Assembly: GCA_002449395.1 (NCBI GenBank)
Contig: DKDP01000038.1
Span: 5,429-69,428 of the forward strand
Length of the DNA: 64,000 nucleotides
DNA from: Ruminococcaceae bacterium UBA6845
Lineage (GTDB): Bacteria > Bacillota > Clostridia > Oscillospirales > Acutalibacteraceae
Direction: 5' to 3'
The notes beneath the pieces were generated by a model. It was not told where the DNA came from, did no database searches, and was given only the letters and a program-made list of their open reading frames with translations. The stretch's first letter is position 1; the number at the start of each line of letters is the position of its first letter. The position numbers and the translations under genes were made by a program. Below, in pieces: positions 51,918-60,438 of this stretch.

Positions 51918-52080
51918 AAAAATTGACCTATTTAATCAGCTTTCCAATTATCGAGAAAAACTAATGTCAACGAAATTATCTATTTTAAAGTGTAAAAAAG
52001 TTATTATTGTTTTGGCGATATTACTTTTTCTCTTAATAATCTTAATAATATATATTATCCAGCAGTCAGAGATAGTCTGA
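51775..52080 (+). CDS. Coiled-coil protein with C-terminal membrane anchor, unknown
   Basis: A 101-residue protein with a coiled coil (about 15-65, KKLEEENQMLKSQITALKEV) and a C-terminal transmembrane helix (about 76-95). The TTG at 51775 lies ten bases after AAAGGAG. It overlaps the relaxase gene in another frame by 143 bases and is the last gene before the right junction. It might anchor the relaxase complex at the membrane; no family recognised. Confidence 0.6.
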   Translation: MNLTERATLQDKQKESDYRNLKKLEEENQMLKSQITALKEVLTQEESKKIDLFNQLSNYREKLMSTKLSILKCKKVIIVLAILLFLLIILIIYIIQQSEIV

Positions 52081-52109
52081 TTGCTGGATTTATACTGATA
52101 TTAAATAAC

Positions 52110-52140
52110 CTAAATAAATCTTCTATAGGCACCGAGGAGC
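52110..52140 (+). other. attR: right recombination junction in cotJC
   Basis: Element sequence ...AAATCTTC ends at TAT (52124-52126), followed by host codons ATA GGC ACC GAG GAG. Together with the left junction this gives ...GAT ATA GGC ACC..., the expected cotJC reading frame. Confidence 0.75.
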
Positions 52141-52541
52141 TCGGTCATCTTGAAATGATCGGTGCGATAGTTCACCAGCTTACAAGAAATCTTTCTTATG
52201 ACGAAATTAAGCGCAGCGGCTTCGACACCTACTTTGTCGATCACACAACGGGCGTTTATCCGACTGCGGCAAGCGGTTTTCCGTGGTCGGCGGCAGAGAT
52301 GCAGTCCACCGGTGACACGATTGCCGATCTTATGGAGAATATGGCGGCGGAGCAGAAGGCAAGGACTACTTATGACAACATTCTGCGCCTTGTTGACGAC
52401 CCCGATGTGCGTGACGTAATCAAATTCCTGCGTGAACGTGAAATTGTTCACTTCCAGCGCTTCGGCGAGGGTCTCAGAATCGCTACCGACAAGCTCAATT
52501 CCAAGAATTTCTACGCATTTAATCCGTCGTTTGATAAATAA
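52125..52541 (+). pseudogene. cotJC: cotJC, 3' part (interrupted by the mobile element)
   Basis: The remaining 138 codons of the spore-coat manganese catalase, open without frameshift or internal stop. It contains TEELGHLEM (second Glu and first His metal ligands), AAEQKARTTYDN (Glu) and REREIVHFQRF (His), which complete the dimanganese site started in the 5' part. It has no start codon, promoter or RBS of its own, so it is silent unless joined to 35262-35441. Joined length is 198 residues, normal for CotJC. Confidence 0.93.
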
Positions 52542-52567
52542 AAATTTAAAACATTTCAATAAGGAAC

Positions 52568-52612
52568 AACAGCGAACCCCATAGTCGCATTGATTATGGG
52601 GTTCGCTGTTTT
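52568..52612. terminator. Terminator of the cotJABC operon
   Basis: A perfect 15-bp stem (AACAGCGAACCCCAT at 52568-52582 with 52596-52610), 26 bases after cotJC. It also faces the convergent secreted-protein gene. Confidence 0.85.
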
Positions 52613-52623
52613 ATGATTTGATT

Positions 52624-55122
52624 TTAACGGAATATTGAAATCAATTTGTTCATTAACGACATTATGAAATCAATTATTCTCTCAAAAATATTTTTGCTTT
52701 CGGTCGGAGGCTCCTCTGTTTTCGGAATATCTGAGCTTACGTTTTGGCTAATGAGCTCCGTGTATTCGGCATAAGCCGAGGATGTTTCGAGCAGTTCATC
52801 GCTCGGTTTTGTTTGATCAATATCCGAAAGGAGCACGCCTGCACGGCTGAGAATGTCCACGTCAAGCTGATTTATAACTCCGTCATGGTTGCAGTCGGCG
52901 GCTTTGTATGCGGCATCGCCGACCTGTTCACGGCTGAGCATTCCGTTTGCAAGCATATTGACCATTGTTGCATCCTGTCCGTCATACCATCCGTCGCCGT
53001 TCACATCGCCGAAAATTACTACTTCAAACTCATCGCTTCTGTTATCGGGATAAGACATTTTTATTTTCGATCCTGTGCCTATTGTACCGTTTCCGATATT
53101 CTCCGCCGTAATTGTAACATAACCCGATCCGCTCAGCATTTCGTCCTTGAAGCCTGCAACCGTCATTCCCGTTTTCAGTCCCGTGAGTGTATTGCCGTTA
53201 ATTATGCAGGACTCGTTCACAACTCTCGGAGCGACCCTTTTTTCGGTCACATTGCAGGTCTGACAGGTGCGGGTCATTTCGCCCTCGCTGATCGCCGTAG
53301 GATAAACGGTATAGCCCCATCCGTCCCACCTGTGACCCTTGGCACGGATTATCTGCTCATAGGAATAATTGCAGTTTTTGCAGGTAAATACCTTCTTTCC
53401 GTCACGGGTGCAGGTCGCACTTGTCACGATCTCCGAGGTATAATCATGTGCCTTTTTCGGAGAGTCCGAGGTAATATAGCTGTAATTGCATCTTGTGCAT
53501 TTATAGGTTGAAGTTCCGCCCTTTTCGCAGGTTGCCGAGGTTGAAGAAACCTTAACTGTGTTATGTCCCAACGCAGGAATTGTCTCGCTGTAGCTATCGC
53601 CGCAGCCGCAGGTGTAAATTTTTTCGCCCGCCTCCTCACAGGTTGCGGCTTTTATGATTTCAAATGAATATGAATGAATATGCACATCGGCATCGTGGAA
53701 ATCCTTGAGCATAGCATATCCGTTATTTTCATTACCCTTGTCAACAACAAAGGTCACATTTTCACTGCTCATAGCCTCGGCGAATTTCTCGGTTTTCATA
53801 CTCTCTTCGGGCCCATACTCAAGCCCGATTTTCAGGTCAAAATAGTTTTTACCGTCAAAGCCTATTCCCATAAGCGAAAAATCCCAATAAATATCCATTA
53901 TTGACTGGTCCGCTGAAGCATCCATTTTACCGACTGAGTTAAACCAACAATTGCGGAAGCTCCATATGTTTCCGTCGAATTTTCCGCTAAATGAGCCGAC
54001 TGTTTTTTCCTGAGCCGACACATTGCCGTTGCTGTAACAGCTTATCATTCGGGGAAGATCGGAGTATATTATTTCATAAAGCTCCGAATAACGTTCATCG
54101 TCAAAGCCCGGAGGCGGCCAAACGCCGATATGAATCCCGTCGCCGTAAATGCGTTCCAATTCTCTTTTCATTTCAATATATTCGGCTATTGCACTATCAT
54201 GGTTGTCACCGCTGATATAGAGTGAGCCTGTCATACCGCCGACATTGTCCTTGCCGCTTACGGAGCCCGAATTGTAGCAGTTCGACATTGTGTTTTTATC
54301 GAGAAGAATCTCACCCGCTATTCCGCCGACATAGTTGCCCTCGGAACTGACCGTGCCCGCATTGGCACAGCAGTCTGCCGTGGTTTCGGTTCCGATTTTT
54401 GATACAATACCACCGACGTAATCGCCTGTTGCGGCAACCGTACCCTTGTTAAGACAATTTGTCAGCTTCTCCGTCGAAGCAAGCTTCCCGACAACACCGC
54501 CGACACAGCTCTTGCCGAAAACATATCCGATGTTCCGGCAATTATCTATTACCGAGCTCTCGGCATATCCGACGATGCCGCCGACCTTATCCGCCGAGCT
54601 GAGAACAGTTGCAAAGGATTTACAGCCGCTTATCTCCGAGTTTATGGCTTCGCCGCAGACCGAACCGATCTTTTCGGGAACTAAGGAACGTGTATCAAAC
54701 AGAGAATTTTTGATAATCACATTCTTGATCACCGCACCGCTCGCCTTTTCAAAAAGTCCTCTGCCCCTGCAATAAATTCCGCTGATAATATGATTATTTC
54801 CGTTGAAGGTACCCCTAAATTCGCTTATCGGCTCAAATGTAAGCAGCTCACTTTCTTTTATTTCATCGCCGTTATAAAGAGGTTCGCCGTTCTCGCCGAC
54901 AGTGAATTCACCGCCGTTCAGCTTTATATCCGCCGTCAGTTCAAGTGTTGCGCCTGCAAAGCCCTGCTCATCATTATTTATAAGCTCCGCCACGGCTTTC
55001 AAATCGTCAATGCTTTTTATATAATAAGTTTTTGCGTCCGAAGCATATCCGACAACCACAGTTATCGAAATCAGCATCGCCATGCAAATTATTATCGAAA
55101 TTATCGAGCTTAATTTTTTCAT
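52624..55122 (-). CDS. Secreted GLUG-repeat protein with type I dockerin
   Basis: An 832-residue exported protein: signal peptide (1-27, ending GYA), a beta-helical region of GLUG-like repeats (about 100-330, VGGIVG.../CxNxGxV units), three Cys-pair modules near residues 500-640 (CEEAGEKIYTCGCG, CEKGGTSTYKCTRC, CTRDGKKVFTCKNC), and a type I dockerin (about 715-775) with two calcium loops, GDVNGDGWYDGQDAT and ADCNHDGVINQLDVD. It ends in an amphipathic tail, KNIFERIIDFIMSLMNKL. Surface adhesion or complex assembly is likely. Downstream of the LRR gene and in one operon with it. Confidence 0.8.
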   Translation of the reverse strand: MKKLSSIISIIICMAMLISITVVVGYASDAKTYYIKSIDDLKAVAELINNDEQGFAGATLELTADIKLNGGEFTVGENGEPLYNGDEIKESELLTFEPISEFRGTFNGNNHIISGIYCRGRGLFEKASGAVIKNVIIKNSLFDTRSLVPEKIGSVCGEAINSEISGCKSFATVLSSADKVGGIVGYAESSVIDNCRNIGYVFGKSCVGGVVGKLASTEKLTNCLNKGTVAATGDYVGGIVSKIGTETTADCCANAGTVSSEGNYVGGIAGEILLDKNTMSNCYNSGSVSGKDNVGGMTGSLYISGDNHDSAIAEYIEMKRELERIYGDGIHIGVWPPPGFDDERYSELYEIIYSDLPRMISCYSNGNVSAQEKTVGSFSGKFDGNIWSFRNCWFNSVGKMDASADQSIMDIYWDFSLMGIGFDGKNYFDLKIGLEYGPEESMKTEKFAEAMSSENVTFVVDKGNENNGYAMLKDFHDADVHIHSYSFEIIKAATCEEAGEKIYTCGCGDSYSETIPALGHNTVKVSSTSATCEKGGTSTYKCTRCNYSYITSDSPKKAHDYTSEIVTSATCTRDGKKVFTCKNCNYSYEQIIRAKGHRWDGWGYTVYPTAISEGEMTRTCQTCNVTEKRVAPRVVNESCIINGNTLTGLKTGMTVAGFKDEMLSGSGYVTITAENIGNGTIGTGSKIKMSYPDNRSDEFEVVIFGDVNGDGWYDGQDATMVNMLANGMLSREQVGDAAYKAADCNHDGVINQLDVDILSRAGVLLSDIDQTKPSDELLETSSAYAEYTELISQNVSSDIPKTEEPPTESKNIFERIIDFIMSLMNKLISIFR

Positions 55123-55134
55123 ATGATATCCCCC

Positions 55135-58100
55135 TTAACCGAAAATTTTAATTATGCGATTGAATATTGCCACGAAGAATTTTATAACCTTTTTAAAGAA
55201 TACTTCAATCCTTGTATCACCCTCCTTTATCTCAAACCGAACCGTCATTTTGCCCTTAAAATTACCTTTTCCCTGGACGGTGACGCTTGCCGTTCCCGCC
55301 TTTGAATTATCCTTATAGGTCAGAGTGTAGTCCTTGCCCTCTTCGAGAGTTTTTCCGTTGTATTTCACCGTTACGGTCGGCGTGCACGGACTTTCTCCGA
55401 GGGTTTGAGTCGGAATATTTTTAACCTCGGCGTCGGAGATATTTCTTGCAATGATTCTGAAATCCGCCTTTGTCATCAGCATGCTGAAATCGCCCGTTCC
55501 CTTGACAATAACGTTAGCACTGCCGACATTGATATTGTTATAGTAATCCGCCTTGTAATCTCTTTTTCCGAGAATTTGCGAAGCGGTTGAAACCTTTAGC
55601 TCGGGCTCGATTTTCTTCGATGTGTAGGTCTGATTCGGAATCGTATCGACAATGAGCGTTGAGACCTTTATTCCCTTTTCTTCCGCATAATTCTTTGCGT
55701 AAGAATCTTCGTTGCAGTAAATTGTCAGCTTTTCGCATCCCTCGAACGCATCGTCGGCAATCTCGGTAACCGAATTGGCTATTGCCGCCGTCTCAAGATT
55801 TTTGCAGTCCGCAAAGGCACGAGAATTGATGCTTTGAACACTGTCGCCGATTGCAACGGTGTCAAGGCTTTCGCAAGCCATAAAGCTCTCATCGGGTATC
55901 TCAGCATTTTCCGCTTTTTCATCAAGACCGAATCTCAGCTTTTCCGCCGCAACACCCGAGAAACTTCCCTGAGTAAACACAGATTTTTCAAAATCAAAGT
56001 TCTTTAAATTACTGCACCATTGGAAAGCATTTTTTCCTATCGTTTTGGTTGCCGAGTTCCAATTAAATTCCGTCAAATCGGCGCAATGCCAAAAGGCATA
56101 GTCGCTTATCAGCGAAACATTCTCAGACATATTCACCGTATGCAGCCTGTAACATTCAAGAAAGCTGTATTTTCCGATCGACTCAACGCTTGTCGGAATC
56201 GTTATCTCCGCAAGCTTTTTCAGATGATAGAAAGCGCCATCGCCGATGCTTTTGACCTCGCCCTCGATTTTTACCTCGATAATTGATTTCGCATTGCAGA
56301 AAAACCAACTTGGAATACGGTCGATTTTATCGCCAAAGGTGAAGTAATACACCGTCAAGTATGAAAACGGAGAGTTCGTTCCCAAAAACTTATTTGGATC
56401 ACGTTCAATTCCTCCCTCCCACTCTTCGCAGTCAACAAATCGGCAGTCATTTGAATTGAAATAAATTTCATTGATCTCCGCATCTTCAAAGCATTTGGCA
56501 TGAATTGATTTAACGTTTTGTTCAATCGTGATTTTTTCGGTGATGATATCCGAAAGCAAATACTGTCCGAGATATTCAACGTCCTCGCCCATGGTCACGG
56601 AACGGACGCTGAGTTTTACATTTTTGCCGTTTTCCAATACATCCTGCAAAAGCCAAACGCCGTAGCCTGCCTCACAGCTTTTGCTGTTCAAAGTAACATC
56701 CGCAAGATTTTTGCAGCCGACAAACGTATGTCCGCTGATGTATTTAAGATTTTTCGGTAAAGTTATTTCTTCAATTGAAGTGTACTGAAAACATTTTTCA
56801 CCGATTGAAGCAAGACCTTCGGGCAAAACGATCAGGTCAAGCTTTCTGCATCTGTAAAAGCAAGAAGCACCGAGATTTTTAAGCCCCGACGGCAAGATTA
56901 CGGATGATAATGAAGAACAATAATAAAAGGCTTCTTTGCCGATATATTCAACCGTATCGGGAATTTCAATGTTTTTTATACGAGTAGATCTGAAAGCGCG
57001 GTCGCCTATATATTTCAGTTTACCGATTTCCGCAAAGCTCACTTCTCTGAGCAAATTGCATCCCCAACACATTTCGCTTCCGATTTTTACAACGCTTGAC
57101 GGAATTCTCAGTTTTTCAATCGACGTGTCGAAAAATGCAGCACCGATCTCTTTAAGTCCGTCGTTCAGAGTTACGGTTTTCAGACTGCGGCAATTCCAAA
57201 ACGCCGAGCCGAGATATTCAAGGCTTTGCGGCGTGGCAATCTCAGTCACGCCCGAGCCTGCAAACGCTTCATCGCCTATAAATTTTATCGTATCGGCAAG
57301 CTCGATTTTCTTGAGCTTTTCGCTTTCGTCGGAGGGGAGAGGATTAGTGAATGAATATGAACCGACATATTCCGTACCGTACGGCAGAGATACTGCGTCA
57401 AAAGAACAGCTGTAAAATGCGGCGTCGCAAATCGCTTTCAGACTCTTCGGGAAAGTAACATCGGATAAGCTCTTGCAGCTTTCAAACGCACTGTAACCGA
57501 TCGTTTCAACGGACTCTGAGAGATTTATTTTTTCCAAGCTCTCGCAATAAGCAAAAGCGCAGTCGCCTATCTCGGTCACGGTTGACGGGAGCGAAACCCC
57601 CTTAAAGCTAAAGCCGTCCTCCTTTGCCGAAACCTCGTCAAGCGGTCGCGAGGGAAACTCGGCACGGTTATCAAAAGCTCCGTCGCTGATTTTTACAACC
57701 GTATATCCGTCAAGCTCGGCAGGAATGTTAAGTAAATTTTCCTCACTTCCCGTATATCCCGAAATGACGGCACAGCCGTTTTCATCAAGGTAATATTTGA
57801 AATCGCCGCAGGTTTTCTCCTGCTTATCCTCATCCTTAACGCAGACAAATTCGCCGCCGCGCTCAGCCAATTTATATCCGCTCTTGTTGAGAAGAAACCA
57901 CATATCATAGCTCGGTCTGCCCTCAAAGACAACCTTGGTTTCTTCCGAAAACTCTATTACAGCATCTTCACTGTAATTGAGCTTTAAAGTTTGATATTCT
58001 CCCGAGAATTTTATTTTCTTTAAAGAGGACGGGAATTTTATTATTGTTGAGTAACCGCTAAATTCCAGCTCTTTCAGACTTTTCGGGAATATAATCTCGG

Positions 58101-58518
58101 TCAAGCCTGTACAATACTCGGCATTGAAGCCCTCAATGTATTCGACATCGTTGCCGAAGCTTATTTCTTTTAAATCACTGCTGTCCAAATTTACGACACG
58201 TCTTATTCCGTCGGGGATCGTCAGCTTTTCAACGCCCCAAGGGCAATTCACCTCAGCAACAGGTATCCCGTTACTCTCAGCAGGAAACGTGTATTCTTTC
58301 GGTCTTGAATCGGAAACAGGGTCATAGTTAGCTATAAGCAAACCGTTTTCGTCATATTTAACCCTCAGATCCTCCGACCTGAACTCAGGCTGTTTTGTAT
58401 AGTCCTTTTCCTTTTCTGTTATGTCATTCAGATATGCGCCGGAATTGATCGAGGCGATAGATATAACCAGAACGACTGCAAGAAAAGCCGACAGTATTTT
58501 AATCAGATTCTTTTTCAT
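55135..58518 (-). CDS. Secreted BspA-type leucine-rich-repeat protein
   Basis: A 1127-residue exported protein with a signal peptide (1-28) and a long run of BspA-type LRRs (about 90-960; units such as IGDCAFAYCESLEKINLSES and IGYSAFESCKSLSDVTFP, about 23 residues each). Two C-terminal immunoglobulin-like/MBG-type modules follow (IRVSTASQ..., TVKYNGKTLEEGKDYTLTY), then an amphipathic tail (EVFFKKVIKFFVAIFNRI). Such proteins bind host or bacterial surfaces. Its ATG overlaps the anti-sigma gene stop by one base, so it is in the sigma-factor operon. Confidence 0.85.
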   Translation of the reverse strand: MKKNLIKILSAFLAVVLVISIASINSGAYLNDITEKEKDYTKQPEFRSEDLRVKYDENGLLIANYDPVSDSRPKEYTFPAESNGIPVAEVNCPWGVEKLTIPDGIRRVVNLDSSDLKEISFGNDVEYIEGFNAEYCTGLTEIIFPKSLKELEFSGYSTIIKFPSSLKKIKFSGEYQTLKLNYSEDAVIEFSEETKVVFEGRPSYDMWFLLNKSGYKLAERGGEFVCVKDEDKQEKTCGDFKYYLDENGCAVISGYTGSEENLLNIPAELDGYTVVKISDGAFDNRAEFPSRPLDEVSAKEDGFSFKGVSLPSTVTEIGDCAFAYCESLEKINLSESVETIGYSAFESCKSLSDVTFPKSLKAICDAAFYSCSFDAVSLPYGTEYVGSYSFTNPLPSDESEKLKKIELADTIKFIGDEAFAGSGVTEIATPQSLEYLGSAFWNCRSLKTVTLNDGLKEIGAAFFDTSIEKLRIPSSVVKIGSEMCWGCNLLREVSFAEIGKLKYIGDRAFRSTRIKNIEIPDTVEYIGKEAFYYCSSLSSVILPSGLKNLGASCFYRCRKLDLIVLPEGLASIGEKCFQYTSIEEITLPKNLKYISGHTFVGCKNLADVTLNSKSCEAGYGVWLLQDVLENGKNVKLSVRSVTMGEDVEYLGQYLLSDIITEKITIEQNVKSIHAKCFEDAEINEIYFNSNDCRFVDCEEWEGGIERDPNKFLGTNSPFSYLTVYYFTFGDKIDRIPSWFFCNAKSIIEVKIEGEVKSIGDGAFYHLKKLAEITIPTSVESIGKYSFLECYRLHTVNMSENVSLISDYAFWHCADLTEFNWNSATKTIGKNAFQWCSNLKNFDFEKSVFTQGSFSGVAAEKLRFGLDEKAENAEIPDESFMACESLDTVAIGDSVQSINSRAFADCKNLETAAIANSVTEIADDAFEGCEKLTIYCNEDSYAKNYAEEKGIKVSTLIVDTIPNQTYTSKKIEPELKVSTASQILGKRDYKADYYNNINVGSANVIVKGTGDFSMLMTKADFRIIARNISDAEVKNIPTQTLGESPCTPTVTVKYNGKTLEEGKDYTLTYKDNSKAGTASVTVQGKGNFKGKMTVRFEIKEGDTRIEVFFKKVIKFFVAIFNRIIKIFG

Positions 58519-59447
58519 TACTTTTCCTCCTCAATTCCGAAGGTTGTGTAAACTCCCTTATATTCGACCGTTATCATCGCCGTTTTGTTATCGGGAAGCA
58601 TTTCCTTTGTGACAGTATATTCACCGTCGCCGAGCTTTTTTCTGCTCTTGTCGCTGTAAATCGCATAGACCTCCATACCGCTCAGGTCAATGCTGTTTAT
58701 ATCCTTAACCGTGAATTTGAAATCATCGGGGAAAAGCGCATAAATTGAGTTGAGCGACTTTGTGTCCTCGCCGTAAACCACCCTGACCGTGAACTTTTCC
58801 GAAACATCGCCGTAGCTTACCCTCACCGTTTCGTAACGTTCGTCTGTGCCGAAGCCGTCATCGACCGACACCCTGCAATCGGAAATCGGAATTTTTTTCG
58901 CCGTTCCGTCGGTGTAGATGACCGACACTGTTACGCCGGACATATCTATCTTTTCGCCGATGAGATATTCATTTTTGAAGCCCTCGTCAAAGCTGAGCTT
59001 CATTTTCGTCGGCACTGCCGCCACGGTTGTCGGAGCGGCGGTGGTTGTCGGTGCAAGCGTTGTACGTTCAGCCGTTGTGCTTTCGGTCGTAACGGGAGCC
59101 GTTGTTGTTTTGGTTTCTCTCTTTTTCTCCATTGCGTAATTGACTGCCACCGCACCGAAGCTGATGCTTAAAAGGATCGCACAGGCAACGAGTATGCTCA
59201 TCACTCTTTTTCTGTGAACTCCGTTTTTCAGATCGTTTCTTTTGATAAACGGGAGCAAATCGGAATAATCGTCCGCAAGAATACATTCAAGAGTATTTAC
59301 GCAGTCATCTATAAAATCGCAGTCGGGTTCGTCCTTGGCTGCTTCGTTGTCAATAAGTGTCGTGAGGAAATTCTGTATTTCAATCTTAAATGATTTTTCG
59401 TCATAAATTGTTTCGGCAATTTCTTTCGTTATAAAAATATTACTCAC
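58518..59447 (-). CDS. Membrane anti-sigma-like protein with Ig-like ectodomain
   Basis: A 309-residue single-pass protein. The cytoplasmic N-terminus (about 1-80) is where a sigma-binding domain would lie; a transmembrane helix follows (about 83-103, VMSILVACAILLSISFGAV), then a Thr/Pro-rich linker (TTTAPVTTESTTAERTTLAP) and two bacterial Ig-like modules (about 150-305). It overlaps the sigma-factor gene by four bases, the typical place of an anti-sigma factor. The ectodomain could sense a surface ligand. Anti-sigma function is inferred from position. Confidence 0.65.
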   Translation of the reverse strand: MSNIFITKEIAETIYDEKSFKIEIQNFLTTLIDNEAAKDEPDCDFIDDCVNTLECILADDYSDLLPFIKRNDLKNGVHRKRVMSILVACAILLSISFGAVAVNYAMEKKRETKTTTAPVTTESTTAERTTLAPTTTAAPTTVAAVPTKMKLSFDEGFKNEYLIGEKIDMSGVTVSVIYTDGTAKKIPISDCRVSVDDGFGTDERYETVRVSYGDVSEKFTVRVVYGEDTKSLNSIYALFPDDFKFTVKDINSIDLSGMEVYAIYSDKSRKKLGDGEYTVTKEMLPDNKTAMITVEYKGVYTTFGIEEEK

Positions 59448-59977
59448 GGTATCACCTCGTCTCCGAATAAATTTAGTTCATCAATTATTTCTTTCACCTT
59501 TCGTCGCAGTCGTGAGGTTCTCATCGCCACTGCCGAGGGTTTTATATCAAGTATTATCGCAATTTCTTCAAGCGATTTTTTGTCTATGTATTTCATTTCA
59601 TACAATTGCTGTTCTTCCTGCGTTAGAGTTGCAATTATTTTCAATGCACATCTGTCGTAATCGAAATCGTCCGATATTATCGGCGGTGACGAAACCTTTT
59701 CCGCCTCGTCAAACTCAACCGTTCTGTGCCGTTCGTTTTGATAATGCTTTATCGTTCGGGCTATAAAATTGCCGACTGTTTTGTATAGAAACGGCCGTGG
59801 GTTTTCAATTATTTCTCCTGCTTTCAATTTGTTATGCAGAATCAGAAATGCGTCCTGAACGCAATCGGCTGAATGTTCGTTCAATTCCCCGAGGCGCACC
59901 ATACAGTATTTGAACAACGCCTGATAGTATTTTTCATAACATTCATTCACAATGCTGTCAACGTTATGTTCCCCCAT
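59444..59977 (-). CDS. ECF-type RNA polymerase sigma factor
   Basis: A 177-residue sigma-70 family protein with region 2 (about 10-75: YYQALFKYCMVRLGELNEHSADCVQDAFLIL) and region 4 helix-turn-helix (about 120-165: YIDKKSLEEIAIILDIKPSAVAMRTSRLR). Regions 1 and 3 are absent, as in ECF factors. It heads the sigma/anti-sigma/LRR/GLUG cluster. RBS AGGAGGT lies seven bases before the ATG. The 460-base stretch upstream to the dehydrogenase holds only the plus-strand promoter and terminator described next. Confidence 0.87.
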   Translation of the reverse strand: MGEHNVDSIVNECYEKYYQALFKYCMVRLGELNEHSADCVQDAFLILHNKLKAGEIIENPRPFLYKTVGNFIARTIKHYQNERHRTVEFDEAEKVSSPPIISDDFDYDRCALKIIATLTQEEQQLYEMKYIDKKSLEEIAIILDIKPSAVAMRTSRLRRKVKEIIDELNLFGDEVIP

Positions 59978-60300
59978 AGATGCACCTCCTTTTTTCTTCC
60001 GTCATTTATTAGTCAACCAAAACTGAATTTATAACATAAAAAAATAAAAATTTTTTAAAAATATACATCCATTGAAACCGACAAATTTATTATATCATAC
60101 ATTTCGCCTTAATGATAATATTAATTAGACGTATATCGCCCGATTTTACCGGCAGTAATATTCCGCTTTAAACTGCAAGCAATACTCACATTAAAACCGG
60201 CAAGCCCGTTTTCTCATAAATATGAATTTATGTTTATTTCCGCCGAAAATCGGGACAAAGCTGCACAATACATCCGCTGTTTTTAACCGTTTATTTCTAC

Positions 60301-60329
60301 TTGACAATTAAACCCGACGGTGCTAAAAT
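60301..60329 (+). promoter_or_regulatory. Sigma-A promoter of the dehydrogenase leader
   Basis: TTGACA (60301-60306), 17 bases, TAAAAT (60324-60329) with an extended TG. Confidence 0.75.
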
Positions 60330-60370
60330 TCGTTTAACAAAAGGACAGAAATTATATTAAAACTAAATAG

Positions 60371-60408
60371 AAAAGCCTTTCTCCTCGTTTGAGTTGAAAG
60401 GCTTTTTG
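60371..60408 (+). terminator. Terminator hairpin in the dehydrogenase leader
   Basis: AAAAGCCTTTC (60371-60381) pairs with GAAAGGCTTTT (60396-60406), followed by T. It lies between the promoter and the gene, so most transcripts may stop here; this suggests attenuation. No known riboswitch recognised in the roughly 35-base stretch before it. Confidence 0.6.
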
Positions 60409-60438
60409 ATAAGTGAACGGAAAGGCAGTGTGATTTAT

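Larger units (their letters stand above)
35441..52126 (+). mobile_element. 16.7-kb integrative mobilizable element inserted in cotJC
   Basis: The element is bounded by the shared trinucleotide TAT at 35441-35443 and 52124-52126; one copy plus 16,680 bases would be excised. Contents in order: 118-residue ORF and large serine recombinase, toxin-antitoxin pair, four-gene restriction/HEPN operon, stand-alone recombinase-domain protein, HUH replication initiator with origin, DUF3846 protein, coupling protein, ArdC-like protein, MobC, relaxase and a coiled-coil membrane peptide. It is AT-richer than the host. No VirB4 or mating-channel genes are present, so it is mobilizable and not self-conjugative. 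Confidence 0.9.

Noticed and set aside
35441..52126. Reading the element as a self-conjugative ICE or a prophage
   Set aside because: No VirB4, VirB6 or other mating-channel genes and no phage structural genes; only relaxase, MobC and coupling protein are present.
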